Source: Clostridium sp.
GTDB lineage: Bacteria; Bacillota; Clostridia; Lachnospirales; Lachnospiraceae
Reading direction: 5' to 3'
DNA length: 25,817 nucleotides
Assembly: GCA_004554205.1 (NCBI GenBank)
Contig: SFNH01000013.1
Coordinates: 1 to 25,817 of the forward strand
This document shows, piece by piece, positions 16,661 through 23,958 of the stretch (its first letter is position 1; every line of letters starts with the position of its first letter). The translations under genes and the position numbers were made by a program. The notes beneath the pieces are model-generated. The model searched no databases. It saw only the letters and a list, made by a program, of their open reading frames with translations, and was not told the DNA's origin.

Positions 16661-16884
16661 TCCTGCGTTCTCGTCGCTTGAATTACCTCCGGTAGTTCTG
16701 CGCTCCTCGGCCTTGGATTGCCCTCAAAGCAATTCCTTTAGGGTCTTTGAGTTTTAGGAGCCAAAGAGTATGGCAGAGCAAGGAGAACGAATGCAGGAAT
16801 ACTGGATGTATTTCCAATGAGGACGACACAGCTATGCCGTGCTATTTGGCCCCTAAAACCTTGTGTGTCCTTGTCAACTGATGG
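16612..16884. mobile_element. Miniature inverted-repeat element (MITE), 273 bp, TA target duplication
   Basis: The left end CCATCAGTTGATAAG... (16612-16636) and right end ...GTCAACTGATGG (16860-16884) are 25-bp terminal inverted repeats matching at 22 positions. TA flanks both sides (16610-16611, 16885-16886). Deleting element plus one TA restores the reading LDV-EVTHYC across the break. It is too short for a transposase and no coding frame fits. An internal CTCAAAG (16723-16729)/CTTTGAG (16745-16751) pair can form a further stem. The TA duplication suggests mobilisation by an IS630/Tc1-mariner-type transposase, not seen in this window. Confidence 0.85.
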
Positions 16885-18627
16885 TACATCCAGCGTATAA
16901 AGCGCCTCGCCGGTGGGGGCGTTTACCACCGGCGCATCGTAATCCACGATGCTGAGGCGGCGATAGGAAAGCCTTCCTTCATAGCTTGGCGTATTCAGGA
17001 TAACGCCGATGCCGCCGGAGGAATGCACCCACATACGTGTCCCTTCCGCATCATATCCGGCAAAAATAAGCACATGACCCCAACCGTCATCATCCGCAAG
17101 GAATCCCAAATCACCCGGCAGCAGCTCCGCTGCGGAGACGCCGTAGGTATTCGGGTACTGTCCGTTGCAGCCGGCGCCGATCTCAACGCCTACTGCCGTA
17201 TTGAATACCCATGTGGTGAAGCCGCTGCAATCAAGACCAAAGGGCCGAATCGTGCCGGTCGTCGGAGAACCGGCTGACGTCACCAGCCGCGGCGTGTTCC
17301 AAGCATCGTTCCAACCGGGCGCCGACTTGCCGCCCCAGAAATATGGGACCTTGCCCACCAGCGACAATGCCGTTGTAAGGATGTGCTTCCGCATGGGGCT
17401 GCAGTTCTGCGCGTTGACAAAGGCGATCAACTCCGCATCGGTCAAGGGAACCATCTGCCCGTTGCCTAATGTCCCATACAGCGTCATTTTCAAGGCGTTG
17501 GCCATCTTCTGAATGGCTTCGCCATAGGTTATTTTGAATTGGTCATAGGTGGCGGAGGGATCGATCCCGAAGGCTCGGATGATGACGCTGTTATCAAATG
17601 GCTGTATGGTGCATTCCACATACTTTACGACCTCCGTTTCCGGAGTGAGCGTCTCCGTGCCGCCCTGCTCATAATAGAGTTCGCTTCGTGTGCCGGTGAT
17701 TCTGCCTCCGCTGTATATGGGAATGGAAACTGCCACAGGCGTATAGGCTGCCACATTGACCGGCTCCGATGTTGTTATTGTTTCGTCCGGCTCATAGTAG
17801 GTGCGACGGGCTGTGGTATAACGGTACTGCGGAATGCCATTGATGGTTCCCGTCTGTGTCTTCGATGTGACGACCGTCACGGTAACGGGTCTGTATGTAG
17901 CGTAGGTAAAGGGGACGATTTGCTCCGATTCCTTCTCTACGAAAGATACCGGAAACATACTGTCGGCAACGCTGCGAAGCTTTGCCAGCATATCCTCCTT
18001 GCCGGTATTGCGTTGTTGAAGCGATGCGGAGTAGGCCGCGAGGATATAGCTTACATCGTACCCGGCGGAACCCTGTGCGTAATTGATAAGTGCATCCATA
18101 GACAGATCGTAGTCGTATCCGCCGTCCTCAATGCTCTGCTCGACTTTTGCGAGGGCTGCGTCATACCCTTCCTCCACAACTGCGGAAATATCTGCGGCAA
18201 GGTCGTTATAGGATTCCAGCAGTGTTGTGGGGTTTTCCATGTCTACCATCGACCCATCCAGCCCAAACACGCTGTTTGTGACAACGCTGGGCAGTGAAAC
18301 GATCAGGACGATAATGACAAGGAAAAACAGGCAGATGCAGACAAGTATCTTAAACAGCGTGTGACGCATGGCCCATGCCGCCGATAAAATCGCACCCCAC
18401 GGTCCGCCCGCAGCGGTTCCTGCAGCTATCTCGGCAACCGCCTTGCCGCCCTCCACGCCTGCCTGCACCGTCGCAGCTGCTGCATTGGCGCCGGCTTCAG
18501 TGCCTTTCACGGCGGCTTGCTTCGCCGTCTCTTTTCCTGCTTCCTTTGCGGCTTTGGCCATCTGCTTGGCAGCTTCGCCGTAATTATCGCTGCCGTCGCC
18601 TATCTGCCGTTTATCCGGCTCAGCCAT
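16738..18627 (-). CDS. NlpC/P60 (C40) conjugation cell-wall hydrolase, C-terminally disrupted
   Basis: This membrane-anchored peptidase is predicted to open peptidoglycan for the mating channel (VirB1/CwlT role). It starts at 18627 (MAEPDKRQIG) after GGGGAGGTGTAAAAGAAA. An Ala-rich cytosolic N-terminus (20-75) is followed by a transmembrane helix (91-115), a long extracytoplasmic region, and the NlpC/P60 domain about 410-565. The catalytic residues are Cys467 (LDCSGF), His518 (WGHVLIF) and His535 (WVHSSGG). Native sequence ends at LDV (581); the last 48 residues to the stop at 16738 are encoded by the inserted element. The original C-terminal 3D domain is now the separate fragment at 16325. 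The C40 domain itself is complete, so partial activity is possible. Confidence 0.85.
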   Translation of the reverse strand: MAEPDKRQIGDGSDNYGEAAKQMAKAAKEAGKETAKQAAVKGTEAGANAAAATVQAGVEGGKAVAEIAAGTAAGGPWGAILSAAWAMRHTLFKILVCICLFFLVIIVLIVSLPSVVTNSVFGLDGSMVDMENPTTLLESYNDLAADISAVVEEGYDAALAKVEQSIEDGGYDYDLSMDALINYAQGSAGYDVSYILAAYSASLQQRNTGKEDMLAKLRSVADSMFPVSFVEKESEQIVPFTYATYRPVTVTVVTSKTQTGTINGIPQYRYTTARRTYYEPDETITTSEPVNVAAYTPVAVSIPIYSGGRITGTRSELYYEQGGTETLTPETEVVKYVECTIQPFDNSVIIRAFGIDPSATYDQFKITYGEAIQKMANALKMTLYGTLGNGQMVPLTDAELIAFVNAQNCSPMRKHILTTALSLVGKVPYFWGGKSAPGWNDAWNTPRLVTSAGSPTTGTIRPFGLDCSGFTTWVFNTAVGVEIGAGCNGQYPNTYGVSAAELLPGDLGFLADDDGWGHVLIFAGYDAEGTRMWVHSSGGIGVILNTPSYEGRLSYRRLSIVDYDAPVVNAPTGEALYTLDVPSVDKDTQGFRGQIARHSCVVLIGNTSSIPAFVLLALPYSLAPKTQRP

Positions 18628-18696
18628 TTTCTTTTACACCTCCCCGGTGAGTATCCGAAGCCGCGCGTGGCGGCTGGTTTCTTTATTCGCAGGCAG

Positions 18697-18734
18697 GCAA
18701 AACAGCCGGAGGGATATCATCCGCTCCGGCTGTT
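18697..18734 (-). terminator. Intercistronic terminator-like hairpin between virB6 and hydrolase genes
   Basis: AACAGCCGGAG (18701-18711) and CTCCGGCTGTT (18724-18734) are exact 11-bp inverted repeats. On the minus strand the stem runs into TTTTGCC. It lies 12 bp after the virB6-like stop and before the hydrolase ribosome site, inside the operon. It may reduce downstream expression or protect the upstream mRNA. Confidence 0.65.
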
Positions 18735-18745
18735 GCCCACTGCAT

Positions 18746-20812
18746 TTATTTCCTGCGCTTCGGCGCCTTTATGCCGCTGTCCGGACGCTTTTCCGGCTCC
18801 TTAAAGCGGCTGGGCGTGTTCTTGTATCGAACCGACTCCACTGACACCGTGCGGACGTTTTCACCGTCGTAGACGGGCTTTCCGTCCTCGAACACCGGCT
18901 TGCGTTCCACAGCGGGGTCTCCATGGATGGCGATCCATTGCTGCCCTCTGACGTCCTCATATACCTGATAATCCCCGCGCGGTGCGGCGAATCTGGCGGT
19001 GTCGTAAAAGGCTGTCCCGGAGCCATCGGTATGGCGGACCTCGAAGTGCCCGTCCTCCCGATGCGTGCCGTCCACATGTGCCACCTGCTGCTCAAAGCCG
19101 GGCATGAAGTTGCGGAAGGCCGCCTGGTTATATACGTCTGCGGCCTCTCCCTGTTCAAAGGCAGGCGCTTCCGCGTGCTGCTGCATAGCGTACCAGTCTA
19201 CGCCGTTTGCCGCCTGCATGACAGTGTGCGGTGCGTCGGGCTCATTGTAATACGCGCTGTTGTACCACAGGCTGTTTCCGCTCTCACTGCTGGCTTTCAT
19301 GATGCCGTCGCCCGTGTTGCGAAGGACTGTACCTTCAGCAGCGCCGGGGAAGGCTGCTGCAACCTGTTCGGATTCGGCGGGGCTGCCGGTAAACCCGGGC
19401 GCATCGTAGAAGGCGTTTCGGCCCTCACCGCTGGCCATCTGATACCAGGTGCTGCCGTCAGTGGCAGTTACAACGGAGTGCGGAGCGGCGGGTTTTTCAA
19501 ACTGCGCCGTATTGAACATCTCCACACCGCTGACCTTGCCGTCTGTGCCGGTCGCCGTCGTGCTGATGTGTCCGCCGCTGATCTGGGTTCCCTTGAGTGT
19601 ATGGCCCGCAAGCTGAGGCATATAGTTGCCAAGGCTGCGGTCGGCGATATCGCCGGCAATGGTGCCGGCGGCTTCTGCGGGACGCGCTGCTACGGAGGAG
19701 ATGGATTCTCCCGTAAGCATCGCACCGTTTCTGGCAGCTACACCGCCAAAAACGCGCCCGACAAAGCCGACGCCGCCGCCCATGCCCATGCGCGTGCCGC
19801 CATCAACGACGGCGTCACGGACATAGCTGTTCCCCTTGAATCTGCTGGCAAAGCCGGATGCAAAGCCGCTGGCCGCGGCGCCGGTTCCGGTTGCAGTCGA
19901 ACCGCCCCTGCCGAACACGCTGCCTGCGCTCTTCGCGCTGTGTCCCACGCCGCTGATCACCCTTGCGGCCATCAGCAGCTCCATGCCCATGCTGGAACCG
20001 GTCTGCGCCACATTCAGTCCCATGGCGGCCATATAGCTGTCGAATTTCTGCGCGGTCTTTAGGAATGCCAGGGCGCAGAACAGCCATAGAAAGATAGATC
20101 CCTGCCCTGTACTCAGCGCGCCGCCGTTTCCGATATACTGGCCTACTGAGGAGTTAAAGCCCCGGATAAACCACACGTTCATGACCAGCAGGAGAAGCTG
20201 CGAGCCTACCATCCTGCACCAGCTTTTAAAGACCTGATTAGTCGCCTTGGAGCAGCCCATGCAGAATGCCAGCGGGGAGGTATAGCACAGCACACCGACC
20301 ACGATATACCGTTCGACCGCCTCCAGCAGCAGCTTGAAGTAATTCCATCCGAGCGCGATCAGCAGGATCAGAACCAGTATGGGCCCGACAACCGTCACGG
20401 TTGAAACGATTGTCAGCAGTCCGTTACTTAGCACCTGCTCCACACCGGCAAAGGTGAATTCCTCCGCTGTCATGCTTACATCCATCAGTGCCGTATACGG
20501 CGCTCTGGCAATGTCGAGCGCCAGCATGAAAATTGGTTTTGCGTATCCGATTAGCAGCGCGAAAATCGCGCCACGCACAACTAATTGCCATGGGTTTTCG
20601 GCTTCTGTAATGGGTCCTCCGAACGCACGGAACAGCTGCCAGACCACAATGAGAAAAAGGACTGCCCAGGCTGTGTACTGCATGATGTCAAAGGCCTTGG
20701 TGATGAAGGGGAAATACTCCTCCATGGTCACCATGTCTGTTCCCAACGCATTGAGAAAGAGGCCGGAAACCGCGTCCATGATCTGCGAGGCAATACTGGA
20801 GATCCATGTCAC
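18746..20812 (-). CDS. VirB6/TrbL-like polytopic mating-channel protein
   Basis: This inner-membrane channel component is 688 residues from GTG 20812. Residues 40-265 contain about six hydrophobic segments (for example AWAVLFLIVVWQL, VVGPILVLILLIALG and SIFLWLFCALAFL). A long Gly/Ala-rich tail follows (290-400), then about 200 residues with five imperfect copies of a [FWV][FY][ND]xAx[FY] repeat at about 432, 467, 515, 559 and 601, and a basic end (KAPKRRK). The frame continues upstream for nine residues (ILDWIFEGI) to a GGAGG at 20849-20853 set 9 nt before an ATC at 20837-20839. The true start may be that rare codon. It lies directly after the pilin gene. Confidence 0.85.
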   Translation of the reverse strand: MTWISSIASQIMDAVSGLFLNALGTDMVTMEEYFPFITKAFDIMQYTAWAVLFLIVVWQLFRAFGGPITEAENPWQLVVRGAIFALLIGYAKPIFMLALDIARAPYTALMDVSMTAEEFTFAGVEQVLSNGLLTIVSTVTVVGPILVLILLIALGWNYFKLLLEAVERYIVVGVLCYTSPLAFCMGCSKATNQVFKSWCRMVGSQLLLLVMNVWFIRGFNSSVGQYIGNGGALSTGQGSIFLWLFCALAFLKTAQKFDSYMAAMGLNVAQTGSSMGMELLMAARVISGVGHSAKSAGSVFGRGGSTATGTGAAASGFASGFASRFKGNSYVRDAVVDGGTRMGMGGGVGFVGRVFGGVAARNGAMLTGESISSVAARPAEAAGTIAGDIADRSLGNYMPQLAGHTLKGTQISGGHISTTATGTDGKVSGVEMFNTAQFEKPAAPHSVVTATDGSTWYQMASGEGRNAFYDAPGFTGSPAESEQVAAAFPGAAEGTVLRNTGDGIMKASSESGNSLWYNSAYYNEPDAPHTVMQAANGVDWYAMQQHAEAPAFEQGEAADVYNQAAFRNFMPGFEQQVAHVDGTHREDGHFEVRHTDGSGTAFYDTARFAAPRGDYQVYEDVRGQQWIAIHGDPAVERKPVFEDGKPVYDGENVRTVSVESVRYKNTPSRFKEPEKRPDSGIKAPKRRK

Positions 20813-20877
20813 GATCCCTTCAAAAATCCAGTCTAAGATAGTCGTTCACCTCCTGACTGATCCCGAACTGTTGTACA

Positions 20878-21237
20878 TCACCCAGTATACTGCCCGCCGG
20901 CGATCAACGGCTGCAGGTATGCTACGATAAAGCCGAGTGTGTTAAGAATAATCCAGGTCACAACGACTCGTTTGAGCCAGCTGGTAGCCTCGTCCACCGC
21001 ACGCTGGTTCCGGCTGACCATCCGCACCAACAACGCAATGGCTGCCACGGTCACGGCGACAATGGTACTGATCCCGACCAGTTGTCCGTAGATATCCCGC
21101 ATGATCGTGGAAAAGCGATCCCAGATTGTTTCAGCCATTACGGGCTGGACGGAGAGGATCGTTGCCGACGCGGCGCCCACTAACGACCAGTAGGTATTTC
21201 TGAGCCGATGCTTACCTGATACAAGTTGCTTTGACAT
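20878..21237 (-). CDS. VirB2/TrbC-like pilin-type membrane protein
   Basis: The product is 119 residues from ATG 21237 (MSKQLVSGKHRL) with CAGGAGGTAAAAG upstream. A signal-like segment (YWSLVGAASATILSVQPVMA, residues 16-35) is followed by two hydrophobic helices (VGISTIVAVTVAAIALLVRMV and VVVTWIILNTLGFIVAYLQPL) separated by a charged loop (SRNQRAVDEATSWLKR). This size and topology match VirB2/TrbC pilins, which form the conjugative channel or pilus in association with VirB6. It is first in the transfer operon, preceded by a promoter and a leader hairpin. Confidence 0.75.
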   Translation of the reverse strand: MSKQLVSGKHRLRNTYWSLVGAASATILSVQPVMAETIWDRFSTIMRDIYGQLVGISTIVAVTVAAIALLVRMVSRNQRAVDEATSWLKRVVVTWIILNTLGFIVAYLQPLIAGGQYTG

Positions 21238-21271
21238 GCTTTTACCTCCTGTTTTTCAATTCGGCACATAA

Positions 21272-21320
21272 AAAGGCACCGCTCTCGGAGGCTGAATTGC
21301 CTCGCAGAAACGGTGCCTTT
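21272..21320 (-). terminator. Terminator-like leader hairpin (attenuator candidate) of the transfer operon
   Basis: AAAGGCACCG (21272-21281) pairs with CGGTGCCTTT (21311-21320), enclosing a second stem GAGGC/GCCTC. On the minus strand the stem is followed by CCTTTTTATG. It lies between the promoter at 21350-21378 and the pilin ribosome site, so all transcripts from that promoter must pass it. Confidence 0.7.
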
Positions 21321-21349
21321 ATGGTGTGCTCCTACTATCGGACGCTAAC

Positions 21350-21378
21350 AGTATAGCATGTTTGCATTTACATGTCAT
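21350..21378 (-). promoter_or_regulatory. Sigma-A-type promoter of the transfer operon
   Basis: On the minus strand ATGACA (21373-21378) and TATACT (21350-21355) are 17 bp apart. The predicted start near 21343 gives a leader of about 105 nt that contains the hairpin at 21272-21320. The rest of the 280-bp gap (21379-21516) shows only a weak ACCGG/CCGGT stem after the toxin stop. Confidence 0.65.
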
Positions 21379-21516
21379 CGGCGCGAACCGTGCCATTTTC
21401 TCCGCCTTTTTCTGTGCCATCCACTATGCCAGAAGGGAAGTGGCGTTTACTCTGTTGCGAAGAAACCGGCGACTTTACAACCGGTAAGACAATCAGCGTC
21501 GTGAATTATGAAGCCG

Positions 21517-22515
21517 CTACAGCAAATGGATACCTGTTTCCAGATTTCTGAGTGCATCCATCACTGTGTAAAAAGAAGGAACATCACCATAGAGCATATC
21601 CTTCATGGCTTCGTAATCCGCAGCCAGCGCTGAAAAGCGATACTCCGGGGGAACCAGCTTCAAGGTGCCCGGGACAGCCTCCTGGTACTTTGCCCAGACT
21701 CTCGGATAGAACTTCATTTTGAAGTCTACTACCGTTTTCAGCAGGTCCACCCGTGCAAAAGCGGCCTCTTTCACAGGCGTCATAGACATCCGATATAGGT
21801 CATAGTAATGCCGGGAATAACGCTGCGGCATTTCCGAACCTTCGGGTCTGTTGGCTTTATGGTGCAGGATCGTCGCCTTTTCCCAGAAGGTCCGCTCCGG
21901 CGCAACGGTCAGAATTGCCGTATCCTTTTGTGAAAAAACTTTTGGATAATAGGTTGCTGCATAGGGCTCGATCTGCGCAATTTTTGCAGGCGTCCAAGCA
22001 GCCAATGCGCCAATCTCCAAACGAATGACCTGCAAGGTGGCAGGGTTTGTGAACAGGTGCGGATAGGCAAAGATGACGGTCTGTTTGTCCTTTTCGTCTA
22101 TGTAAATGTTCACCTCACAGCCAAGCTCCCGAGAGAACTCTGCCTGAACGGTGGGGCAAAACTGTTCTGCGAGGAAAACTTCCGCCCGAGCATTGACTTC
22201 TTTGTTGAATGCATCCTGCTTGGTGTTGGAGCGCTTTTCCCATGGCTCGTCTTTACCATATCCCAACACCCGCCAATCCAAAATCAGATCAATATCCTCG
22301 GAAAAGCGGCTGATCAGATTGAATGCTTTGGAAAGGCTGGTACCGCCTTTGAAGGTAATAGCATCTTTCCAGGGGCATCGGTGGAACAGATGGTCAAGCG
22401 TAAAGCATACCCAAAAATCTTTTTCTACGATGGCATCATTCAAGCCCATCTTATCTGCTGTATTTCGGAACAGTTCGCCCCGGTCACTGTCCGGCAATCG
22501 TGCTACATTTCTCAT
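21517..22515 (-). CDS. abiEii: AbiEii/AbiGii-family nucleotidyltransferase toxin (module 2)
   Basis: The product is 332 residues from ATG 22515 (MRNVARLPDSDR). The ATG overlaps the TGA of the upstream gene as ATGA and follows GGAGGCGACACACA; the longer frame to 22533 was rejected. The family signature is strong: ITFKGGTSLSKAFNLISRFSEDIDLIL, where the GGTS motif (57-60) and Asp74/Asp76 form the nucleotidyltransferase site. Central residues ERTFWEKATILHH and RHYYDLYR are also typical of this family. Type IV toxins of this class inhibit growth by nucleotide transfer, and their partners do not bind them. Inferred role: element maintenance and possibly abortive infection. Confidence 0.88.
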   Translation of the reverse strand: MRNVARLPDSDRGELFRNTADKMGLNDAIVEKDFWVCFTLDHLFHRCPWKDAITFKGGTSLSKAFNLISRFSEDIDLILDWRVLGYGKDEPWEKRSNTKQDAFNKEVNARAEVFLAEQFCPTVQAEFSRELGCEVNIYIDEKDKQTVIFAYPHLFTNPATLQVIRLEIGALAAWTPAKIAQIEPYAATYYPKVFSQKDTAILTVAPERTFWEKATILHHKANRPEGSEMPQRYSRHYYDLYRMSMTPVKEAAFARVDLLKTVVDFKMKFYPRVWAKYQEAVPGTLKLVPPEYRFSALAADYEAMKDMLYGDVPSFYTVMDALRNLETGIHLL

Positions 22516-23126
22516 TGTGTGTCGCCTCCACACATTTTCCGTATCGTATCATAAACCCAATCCGTAGATTCCGTCGCCTCTTTCAGGCAGGCTTGCTTTT
22601 CGTCCTCGGACAGCTTTTCAGAAAGCGTCTGTATGATCTCCGCCGTCACATTGGTCCTTCCCAAAGTTTTCAGCGCCTGGATCACCAAGCTCGTCATGTA
22701 AGACAGACCGGTGATTTCCTTGTTGGTCCTATGCTTAAATTCCAGCTTTGTGGAGTTCCACTCATAGGTCTTATACGGGCCGTCGCTGATATAGGACCAG
22801 ACTGCCGTTACCTGTGTGGAGAGCCCCAAAAGGTTCAGGGCTGTATTCCCACACGGAACGATGGTCCAATGGTAACTTCGCGCCAATGCTTTTGCAACTG
22901 CGTCCGGGTCGGCCGCTACGTATTCATCAAGCAGCTTGCTGTATTTCGGCTTTTCGTAAACACCCTTTAATATCCGGCGAAGCATACCGATTTGCGTTAA
23001 TCTGTTCAGATTGCGCCTGGTTGTTTCCGAATCAGCAATATCCGCGAAATCCGAATTCACGAAGATTGTGCCGTCGTCCGCACCGTTGATTCGCTCCTGT
23101 ATCTGCTTGGAATATCCAGTTTTCAT
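22512..23126 (-). CDS. abiEi: AbiEi-type antitoxin / DUF6088-like regulator (module 2)
   Basis: The product is 204 residues from ATG 23126 with AAAGGAGGAAAACAG upstream. The N-terminal winged helix spans about residues 20-65 (TIFVNSDFADIADSETTRRNLNRL, then IGMLRRILKGVYEKPKYSKL), the usual AbiEi/DUF6088 layout. A C-terminal domain follows (PYKTYEWNSTKLEFKH, then YMTSLVIQALKTLGR). It is translationally coupled to the toxin by an ATGA overlap. The promoter's -10 region sits in a 32-bp palindrome, which fits negative autoregulation. Antitoxin function is inferred from family and partner. Confidence 0.82.
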   Translation of the reverse strand: MKTGYSKQIQERINGADDGTIFVNSDFADIADSETTRRNLNRLTQIGMLRRILKGVYEKPKYSKLLDEYVAADPDAVAKALARSYHWTIVPCGNTALNLLGLSTQVTAVWSYISDGPYKTYEWNSTKLEFKHRTNKEITGLSYMTSLVIQALKTLGRTNVTAEIIQTLSEKLSEDEKQACLKEATESTDWVYDTIRKMCGGDTQ

Positions 23127-23145
23127 CCTGTTTTCCTCCTTTGCT

Positions 23146-23185
23146 CTGTCCCGAATATTATATAATATTCAGGACAGAATTTCAA
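23146..23185 (-). promoter_or_regulatory. Promoter and 32-bp palindromic operator of module 2
   Basis: On the minus strand TTGAAA (23180-23185) and TATAAT (23157-23162) are 17 bp apart. Bases 23146-23177 form a 32-bp palindrome (arms CTGTCC / GGACAG, AT-rich centre) with a single mismatched pair, centred on the -10 box. Confidence 0.85.
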
Positions 23186-23319
23186 CCGGATTTGCGATCC
23201 TTATCTACATTATCTCCAAACAATCTGCACATAATCAAACAGCTGCCAAGCCGATGCTCCTGTGCGGTATCATTTGTCCCGCTCCCGTAGAAGCAAAGCA
23301 ATAATCGAGGCCTTTAACC

Positions 23320-23958
23320 TTACCAGTTTTCCAAAATAGAAAGAACCTCCAGCCAGGAATCCACCTCGCCGGCAGGGGCAGACCATAGGCGCAGGGCGAT
23401 GATATTGATTGCCTGCGTGCGGAGCCGGTAATAGTGCCGGGCAGAGATGTCCAAACGATACAGAAGCTCCTCATGCATCAGCTTGTCCGGTCCGAGAAAG
23501 GTCATGTAGATGATGTCGTACATCTTGTGCCCGTTGACCGGTTTGGCTTTCAATATACTGACCGCATCGTTGAGCCGGTCAACCAGCAGGCGGGAGCGGC
23601 GTACACTCTCCATCCGGCCTTCCAGCTTTCGATTGTTCATCCCAAGTTCCAGGTCGATCCGATCCAGCAGCGTATCCAGATCCTTCAGCGGGCGATCCAG
23701 CTCCTCTGCTACGCTGGACGGGAAGCATTCCAGCGTCCAGAGAATGGTTCGGTAGTGCTGCAGCAGGAGAAGCGTGTTATGATACATGCTTTTCTTTTTC
23801 TCCTTTTTGGCTTGGCGGACTCTGTCATCATCGATAGACGAATCTCCCAGAATGCCGCGCTTTGTTAGAAGCTCAATAAATGCGGCAGATTGCTGCGACA
23901 GCTTGGTTTCCTGCTGTTCATAAAGCGCCTTTCCGGCACTGCTTTCGATTTTGCTCAT
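23320..23958 (-). CDS. HTH regulator, sigma-70 region-4/ArpU-like
   Basis: The product is 212 residues from ATG 23958 (MSKIESSAGKAL), preceded by GGAAAGGAGAATCAAC. The ATG overlaps the TGA of the upstream RepA-like gene as ATGA, so translation is coupled. It is almost entirely helical. A Lys-rich segment (residues 45-56) is followed by coiled-coil-like helices (AEELDRPLKDLDTLLDRIDLE), then a C-terminal helix-turn-helix (LLYRLDISARHYYRLRTQAINIIA) like those in phage late-gene activators ArpU/RinA. A role in activating element genes is plausible; no target site is identified. Confidence 0.65.
   Translation of the reverse strand: MSKIESSAGKALYEQQETKLSQQSAAFIELLTKRGILGDSSIDDDRVRQAKKEKKKSMYHNTLLLLQHYRTILWTLECFPSSVAEELDRPLKDLDTLLDRIDLELGMNNRKLEGRMESVRRSRLLVDRLNDAVSILKAKPVNGHKMYDIIYMTFLGPDKLMHEELLYRLDISARHYYRLRTQAINIIALRLWSAPAGEVDSWLEVLSILENW

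Noticed and set aside
16612..16884. Group II intron or IS200/IS605 remnant
   Set aside because: Near-perfect terminal inverted repeats with a TA duplication do not fit either class.
17539..18297. 252-codon plus-strand frame antisense to the hydrolase
   Set aside because: Cys/Arg/Gly-rich shadow of the NlpC/P60 gene with no supporting start signal.
18923..20062. 379-codon open frame antisense to the virB6-like gene
   Set aside because: It mirrors a Gly/Ala-rich coding region, with no ribosome site, domain or membrane logic of its own.
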